Shown here: one piece after another, positions 59,499 to 64,000 of the stretch
Position numbering within the stretch: position 1 is the stretch's first letter
How the letters are laid out: the number at the start of each line of letters is the position of its first letter
DNA from: CAYUWG01 sp964448285
Lineage (GTDB): Bacteria > Bacteroidota > Ignavibacteria > SZUA-365
Length of the DNA stretch: 64,000 bases
Assembly: GCA_964448285.1 (NCBI GenBank)
Contig: CAYUWG010000011.1
Span: 21,035 to 85,034, forward strand
Reading direction: 5' to 3'
The notes under the pieces: model-generated
Database searches by the model: none
What the model saw: the letters and a program-made list of their open reading frames with translations, nothing else
Told to the model about the DNA's origin: nothing
Program-made: the position numbers and the translations under genes

Positions 59499-60515
59499 AT
59501 GAATCGCGTTTTTTCGGATACGAAATCTCTCATCGAGAAACTGCAGCCGGAGTTCGATTCCAATCCGCGCACTCCGCTCTTTGCGCGTCTCGCGGATGCG
59601 TACATCGCGGAAGGTATGCCGGCATCCGCGCTGAAGATTTGCCTCGAAGGAACGACGCATCATCCCGATCACGCGGTCGGCCTTCTGTTGCTTGCGAAAT
59701 GTCACGTCCTGTTGCGGCAGTACGTGAGCGCCCGTGCCGTCCTCCAGCGATTTCTCGACCGCACCATCGTTGCACCCGGAGCCGAACAACTCCTTGCACA
59801 GATTCCAGAGTTGGAGATGCAGTATCCGCCCGTTACCGCAATCCCGCAACTTCATGAAACCGAGGAACGTGGCGGTGAAGATCGCGAAGCGGAGGAAGAC
59901 GAACGGTCGAGCCGTCTGAGTCGCGATGACGCCGTGCTTCCGGGGACGGATGCGCAGTTGCCTTCGATCCATGCGGCCGATCAGCGGAATCCCGAAGGAG
60001 AAGGCGCAACGATGAAGAGCTTGCTCTCATTGCCGAGCGAGGCGTTCGATTACCCCGAGGCGCCGGCGGCTTCACTTGTTGCGGAGTATGACGTCGAGTC
60101 GAGTGAGGATGAACAGCGATTGCCTCAGTCGGTGGGAGAACGCTTCGACGAGACAGTGACGCGAAGCGATCAAGAATCCGTTCAGACGCACGCGGAGGAT
60201 GAAACACAAGAGCCAAGGTCAATGGATGACCTCGAACAACTCGCCTCGCGGTTGGAAACCGCGCGCATGCCGTCATTGCCGGTTACGCCTGTTGACGCGG
60301 GCAACATCGATGAGGAAGCACAGAAGATCGAGGAAGTGAATCTTGAAAAGCGACCCGTGACGGAGACGCTTGCCACGATTTACATGCGGCAAGGGAAGTA
60401 CCAGGAAGCGATCGAAGCCTATCGCGTCTTGCGAGAACTCCACCGCGAAAGAAGCTACGAGTTCACCGCGCGCATCGCAGAACTGAAGAGATTGCTTTTA
60501 GAGCGGAAGGAGTGA
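59499..60515 (+). CDS. Cytoplasmic TPR protein with acidic linker
   Basis: 338 residues, no signal. Residues 1-120 are TPR-like helix pairs (P-L-F-A-R-L-A-D-A-Y-I-A-E-G-M-P and A-V-G-L-L-L-L-A-K-C). Residues 125-275 are a highly acidic, Glu/Asp/Ser-rich low-complexity linker. The last 60 residues return to a TPR (T-L-A-T-I-Y-M-R-Q-G-K-Y-Q-E-A-I-E-A-Y). The linker is probably disordered and tethers two TPR modules. Similar proteins in Bacteroidota and Chlorobiota have no assigned role. Its stop lies in the first unit of a purine-rich tandem repeat, converging on the next gene. Confidence 0.82.
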   Translation: MNRVFSDTKSLIEKLQPEFDSNPRTPLFARLADAYIAEGMPASALKICLEGTTHHPDHAVGLLLLAKCHVLLRQYVSARAVLQRFLDRTIVAPGAEQLLAQIPELEMQYPPVTAIPQLHETEERGGEDREAEEDERSSRLSRDDAVLPGTDAQLPSIHAADQRNPEGEGATMKSLLSLPSEAFDYPEAPAASLVAEYDVESSEDEQRLPQSVGERFDETVTRSDQESVQTHAEDETQEPRSMDDLEQLASRLETARMPSLPVTPVDAGNIDEEAQKIEEVNLEKRPVTETLATIYMRQGKYQEAIEAYRVLRELHRERSYEFTARIAELKRLLLERKE

Positions 60516-60567
60516 AGGGGTGAAGAGGTAAAGAGGTGAAGAGGTGAAGAAGTAAAGAAGTAGGGAG
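60512..60567. repeat. Seven tandem copies of an 8-nt purine unit
   Basis: The unit GTRAAGAR is repeated seven times with small changes (GTGAAGGG, GTGAAGAG, GTAAAGAG, GTGAAGAG, GTGAAGAA, GTAAAGAA, GTAGGGAG). The first copy contains the TPR gene stop. The strand is almost pure purine, so it could form an unusual duplex or pair with the pyrimidine repeat at 60594. Confidence 0.85.
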
Positions 60568-60593
60568 GAAAATCGATTCCGAAATTGACTTCT

Positions 60594-60621
60594 GACCTCC
60601 GGCCTCTGACCTCCGACCTCT
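60594..60621. repeat. Four tandem copies of a 7-nt pyrimidine-rich unit
   Basis: GACCTCC, GGCCTCT, GACCTCC, GACCTCT follow each other exactly, just before the stop of the minus-strand T9SS gene at 60626. ACCTCT is the complement of the AGAGGT of the purine repeat 27 bp upstream, so the two repeats could form a hairpin between the convergent genes. Slippage-prone simple repeats of this kind are unusual in the rest of the window. Confidence 0.85.
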
Positions 60622-60625
60622 GGCG

Positions 60626-61894
60626 TTATTCTACCAAAATCACTCTCGAAACCACTCTCCCCGCGACATGCAGCCGCAGCACATAAACACCGGCAGGCAG
60701 ACCGCTCACATCGAACGTAGCGCTGTGCTCGCCGGGCGGGAGATGGTCTCCACCGATGACGGTTTGCACGCGCTCACCGAGGATGTTGTGGAGTGTGAGC
60801 GAGACCACACCCGCTTGAGGCAGTGAGAAGCTCACGCTGGTAAGCTCATGTGCGGGGTTGGGGTAGTTTTTCGAGAGCGAAAGTTCTTGCGGGAGAGGGA
60901 CGGCTTCTGCACCGACGACGGTGGACTGGATGCTGATGGCGATGTAGCCTACCGACGAGCCTGCATATAGGCGCTCATCTGGGCCGAGAGCTAAGGAACG
61001 GAAGTATCTGGGGCCATCTAGTCCTTCTTTTAAATCCTCCCACGACATACCGTTGTCTCTTGAACGCTTCGGAATACCGGGGTCTGATACCCAAAAGACA
61101 TGATCCAACGAATTGATGACGATGCTGTGGACATACTCGCGGGTCGAGCCGACGACAACCCAGGACTCGCCGCCGTCCGTACTGCGGATGATGGCAGTAC
61201 GTTTTTCCTCTAGCCCGTAATAGACGGCAGCAAACAGGTCTCCTCTCGAGTTAGAAGAAAACGCCGTCACCCAAGACGTGTCCTTTTCCGCTCGCCAGGG
61301 ATGAAGCACCTCCGACCACGTTTCCCCAAGATCGAGAGTTTTGAAAAGCTTCCCGGAAGGCAGGCAATAGAGTGCCGACAACTTTCGGTCAAAATGGAAC
61401 TGAGGAGAACTCGGATACATTGACCACACCTGTTCCCAAGTTGTACCATCATCGGAACTACGAAAAATGCCTTCATCCCTAACCCCGGCGAAGAGAATTG
61501 AATCGTAAACGACTTCCATGTCGGGAATGTACCTACGCTCCAAACCTATTTTAACCCAGTGTTCACCTTGATCAGACGATTTCCATAGGCCAGAACCCCA
61601 ACCTCCATAGTAGATGTGATCTTTCGAATTTTTCTCGAATCTGAAATATACGTCACCCCTGAAATCCAACTTCTTGAACGACTTTCCGTCATCCGTCGAA
61701 CGATACAGCCCAGAATTTTCGAGTGCCACATAGAGTATTCCGGTGTTATCCACGATCAAATCCCTGACAGCGTAATTGTACGGCAACCAGTGAACTGTCC
61801 AGAAATCCTGTGCGTGCAGGCTTTCAATTGGAAAGAGACCTCCCATACAAACGACGAAGAGCACAGCGATTGAATGAGTTTTCATGATCAGCAT
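60626..61894 (-). CDS. Propeller protein with T9SS sorting domain
   Basis: 422 residues (ATG 61894; the second Met at 61885 is also plausible). Signal peptide (ending L-H-A-Q). A single beta-propeller with BNR-type Asp boxes, S-T-D-D-G-K-S-F, S-S-D-Q-G-E-H-W, S-S-D-D-G-T-T-W and S-T-D-G-G-E-S-W (about 30-335). A complete T9SS sorting domain follows (S-K-N-Y-P-N-P-A-H-E-L-T-S-V-S-F to V-I-L-V-E). It is smaller than the propeller protein at 35085 but of the same type, so binding of surface glycans or ligands is likelier than catalysis. It ends in the simple-repeat region between convergent genes. Confidence 0.88.
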   Translation of the reverse strand: MLIMKTHSIAVLFVVCMGGLFPIESLHAQDFWTVHWLPYNYAVRDLIVDNTGILYVALENSGLYRSTDDGKSFKKLDFRGDVYFRFEKNSKDHIYYGGWGSGLWKSSDQGEHWVKIGLERRYIPDMEVVYDSILFAGVRDEGIFRSSDDGTTWEQVWSMYPSSPQFHFDRKLSALYCLPSGKLFKTLDLGETWSEVLHPWRAEKDTSWVTAFSSNSRGDLFAAVYYGLEEKRTAIIRSTDGGESWVVVGSTREYVHSIVINSLDHVFWVSDPGIPKRSRDNGMSWEDLKEGLDGPRYFRSLALGPDERLYAGSSVGYIAISIQSTVVGAEAVPLPQELSLSKNYPNPAHELTSVSFSLPQAGVVSLTLHNILGERVQTVIGGDHLPPGEHSATFDVSGLPAGVYVLRLHVAGRVVSRVILVE

Positions 61895-62026
61895 CGTCGA
61901 TTGATTTACTTTCCTTCTTCAAGCACAAAGAACGAATATTCTCATGCATTTTCAAGACCGCAGTCCTTCCATCGGGAAGCAATTCCCGACAGCATACCCA
62001 ATATCTCAGGTCTTTCGTATGGGCCT

Positions 62027-62064
62027 AAAAAAACCCTCCTCGCCATCTTGCTTGCCGAGGAGGG
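62027..62064 (-). terminator. Intrinsic terminator of the M16-like gene (minus strand)
   Basis: CCCTCCTCG (62034-62042) and CGAGGAGGG (62056-62064) pair perfectly over nine bases. Read on the minus strand, the stem is followed by a seven-thymidine run (complement of 62027-62033). It lies about 60 bp beyond the stop of the M16-like gene. Confidence 0.9.
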
Positions 62065-62125
62065 ATTAACGCGAAGTGAGCTTCTCGCGATTTGCGGTTT
62101 GCCGAAAGTCGCGCTTTGAACTCGG

Positions 62126-64000
62126 CTACTTCCTTCGAAACACGTCGTCTGAAATGCCGGTGTTGTGCTTGTACGACTTCACCTTCATGTCGAAGCTGGT
62201 CATGCCTGCATCGACGGTCATTGCGAACGGCAGCATGACGCCATCCACCTTGCGGTAATCGGAAAAGCTGATCGCAACCGTGACCGGGCCGCGGTCCGTG
62301 TTGATACTGCTTTCATCCCGCATGAGGAGGTATGTCTCTGCGCTGATGTGCCAGACGCTTGTCGAATGCTTCCGCTTCATCTCGAGAACGTACACCGGTT
62401 TTCCTTCGACGAGCTTCTTCGAAATCAACACGGGTTTGTATCCGAGTTCCTTCCATCGAATGATCTCGTTGAACTGGTCCTTCTCAAGCTCCTGCGAGAG
62501 TTCCTCACCGGAGAACGTCTTGACGCCCTGTCCCATCTGCGTTTCCATGACGGTCTTTCCGTCGTTCCATTTTTCCTGCTCCATGGTTTGTCCGCCGAAG
62601 CTCAGGGTCATCTTATCGTAGCTTTTGTTCGGCGCTTTGGAGATGGAGATACGGGAAGCCTCGATCGCGTGACCGCCGAAGTTCATCGTCATATCGCTTT
62701 CCACGATTCGCTCGTTGATGACCGAAAGCGCTTTCACGCCGCCGAGCGCTTCGACGTGCTTTTGAAGGAGCGACTCGGCATCCGTATCGAGCGGCAACTC
62801 GGTCGATGCTTCGACGGGCTTCATATCCGGATCGTACAGTTGCACCGGTCCGAATTTCTCCAACGTCGCTTTGATCGCGTTCGCATCGCCGACGGCAGTG
62901 ATGGCAATGTCTTCCGGCGAAAGGTATTTCCGCGCGACTCTCTGCAGATCATCCGTGCTGAGCTTCATGATGTTCGACACGTAGTTCTTGTAGTAATCTT
63001 TCGGAAGATCGTAAAGGTCGATGTCCTGCAATCGCGTCGCTGTCGTCGATGCGCGCTCGAGGCTGAGGAGATACGTTCCCGTGAGGTAGTTTTTGTGGAG
63101 GTTCAGTTCATCTTCGCTGACAGGCTCTTCCCTGATGCGTCGTATTTCTTTCAGAATCTCGAAAATGGAAGAGTCCGTCGCTTCTCTGCGGACGCTCGCT
63201 GCAGCGCTCCAAAGGCCTGCGTGCTTTCGCGCGTCGATATCGCTGTAGGCGCCATACGTGAAGCCATGTTTCTCACGAAGGTTCTGAAACAATCTTCCGC
63301 TGAAACCCCCGCCGACGATCGAGTTCGTCACGCTCAGCGGGATATAGTCGGGGTCGTTTCGAACGAGTCCGCCGGTGAGAAGCGAGAGCGTCGTTTGTGT
63401 CTGCGTCGCTCCGAGATCGACAAGATGCACGGTGCGTTCGCTTATGGGCTTCGCTTTTAGGAACGATGCTTTCGGAAGCTCGCCCTTCTGCCAGCCGCCG
63501 AAATACTTCTCGAGTAACGGGAGCGCTTCCTTCGGCGTCATATCACCGACGATTGCGAGCGATGCATTGTTCGGGATGTAGAACGTTTCATGAAACGCGA
63601 CGAGGTCATCGCGCGTGATGGCGTTCACGGTGTTCTCGGTTGAAAACTGCGAGTACGGATTCTCATTGTATCCGACCGTGATCATCAGTCTCCCGGAAAT
63701 GGCGTCGGGATCTTTACGTTCACTCGTAAGGCCCGAAAGCGTCTGCTTCTTCGCCTTCTCCAACTCGTCGTCATGAAACGTCGGATTGAGAAGAGCATCG
63801 GTCATCAGTTCGAGGATCTTGTTCGCGTGTTTTTTCAAACCGGAACCGCTGACGGTCATTGCGTCATCACCCGAACCGGCATTGATCGATATTCCAAGGA
63901 AGTCAGACTCCTTCGCAAAGGCGAGCGAGGTTCTGTTCTTCGTTCCCTTCGTGAGCAGTTCACTCACAAACGATGCGATACCGGATTTCTCTCGCGGTTC
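62126..64000 (-). CDS. M16-like peptidase subunit lacking the zinc motif, fused to a LolA-like domain (5' end outside window)
   Basis: The frame runs off the right edge, so the N-terminus is missing; about 624 residues are visible. M16 hallmarks are present: G-I-A-S-F-V-S-E-L-L-T-K-G-T, which aligns with the strand that in active subunits carries H-x-x-E-H but here has A-S-F-V-S-E, and later F-Q-N-L-R-E-K-H-G-F-T-Y-G-A-Y of the second half. It should therefore be the non-catalytic subunit or half of a processing peptidase. The last 190 residues (about 435-624) are a different beta-rich domain resembling LolA-type outer-membrane lipoprotein sorting proteins (Y-D-K-M-T-L-S-F-G-G, F-S-D-Y-R-K-V-D-G-V-M-L-P-F). 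An active M16 subunit may lie just outside the window. Confidence 0.88.
   Translation of the reverse strand, partial: EPREKSGIASFVSELLTKGTKNRTSLAFAKESDFLGISINAGSGDDAMTVSGSGLKKHANKILELMTDALLNPTFHDDELEKAKKQTLSGLTSERKDPDAISGRLMITVGYNENPYSQFSTENTVNAITRDDLVAFHETFYIPNNASLAIVGDMTPKEALPLLEKYFGGWQKGELPKASFLKAKPISERTVHLVDLGATQTQTTLSLLTGGLVRNDPDYIPLSVTNSIVGGGFSGRLFQNLREKHGFTYGAYSDIDARKHAGLWSAAASVRREATDSSIFEILKEIRRIREEPVSEDELNLHKNYLTGTYLLSLERASTTATRLQDIDLYDLPKDYYKNYVSNIMKLSTDDLQRVARKYLSPEDIAITAVGDANAIKATLEKFGPVQLYDPDMKPVEASTELPLDTDAESLLQKHVEALGGVKALSVINERIVESDMTMNFGGHAIEASRISISKAPNKSYDKMTLSFGGQTMEQEKWNDGKTVMETQMGQGVKTFSGEELSQELEKDQFNEIIRWKELGYKPVLISKKLVEGKPVYVLEMKRKHSTSVWHISAETYLLMRDESSINTDRGPVTVAISFSDYRKVDGVMLPFAMTVDAGMTSFDMKVKSYKHNTGISDDVFRRK

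Noticed and set aside
62165..63460. 431-residue plus-strand open frame
   Set aside because: It is antisense to the M16-like gene, whose protein matches a known family with conserved motifs. The antisense frame shows an excess of His/Arg/Asp typical of a shadow.

Overview
The window is about 64 kb of a bacterial chromosome with near-50% GC and densely packed genes. It suggests a member of the Bacteroidota/Chlorobiota assemblage, most likely an Ignavibacteria- or Kapabacteria-like lineage. This rests on several secreted proteins ending in the C-terminal sorting domain of the type IX secretion system (T9SS; N-Y-P-N-P-F-N-P followed by a beta-sandwich and a terminal Lys), a T9SS plug-type protein, a Bacteroidota-style LptE, a DUF4270-like lipoprotein next to glgA, and two-component propeller sensors. 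I saw no rRNA, tRNA, CRISPR array, transposase or phage module. The lineage call is an inference from gene families, not from a marker gene.

Layout. 1-5.4 kb (minus strand): an overlapping operon of M28 peptidase, T9SS plug protein, FAD-dependent amine oxidase-like protein, polysaccharide flippase and the start of a GT4 glycosyltransferase. 5.4-7.1 kb: a strong promoter and a structured candidate RNA leader, then two almost identical tandem genes for a 132-residue protein ending in a C-P-P-F-C motif, then a 121-bp element that folds end to end. 7.1-12 kb: a membrane protein translationally overlapped with a hybrid histidine kinase, and a large lamin-tail-domain exported protein. 12-19.6 kb (plus): SpoIID-like lipoprotein, glycogen synthase, DUF4270-like lipoprotein, outer-membrane barrel, TPR protein and ribose-5-phosphate isomerase B. 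19.7-24 kb (minus): cupin, DinB, a broken endosialidase-chaperone remnant, a T9SS cargo and a trimeric-fibre-like protein with an intact S74 chaperone domain. 24-28.6 kb: propeller sensor kinase and response regulators. 28.6-37.6 kb: a nine-repeat Cys-Cys/Asn-Arg-Asn T9SS protein, a very degenerate superfamily-2 helicase-like membrane protein and a BNR-propeller T9SS protein. 37.8-41.6 kb: Spy-like lipoprotein, a histidine kinase with damaged catalytic motifs, and its sigma-54 response regulator. 42-52 kb: barrel protein, esterase, lipoamide dehydrogenase, BtpA-family protein, OmpA-family protein, nadA and glmS. 52-64 kb: T9SS protein with dockerin-like repeats, miaB, SPOR protein, sigma-54 activator, lptE, a processive GT2, TPR protein, another propeller T9SS protein, and a 5'-incomplete M16-like protein without its zinc motif.

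How the parts fit. Much of the window serves the cell envelope: export and anchoring of T9SS cargo, surface polysaccharide synthesis, lipopolysaccharide assembly (LptE), peptidoglycan-linked OmpA and SPOR proteins, and amino-sugar supply (GlmS). The rest is signalling and ordinary metabolism (glycogen, NAD, tRNA modification). The most unusual items are the tandem small-protein locus with its long structured leader and trailing hairpin element, the helicase-like protein that has lost its P-loop, the pseudokinase-like sensor, and the Cys-Cys repeat protein.
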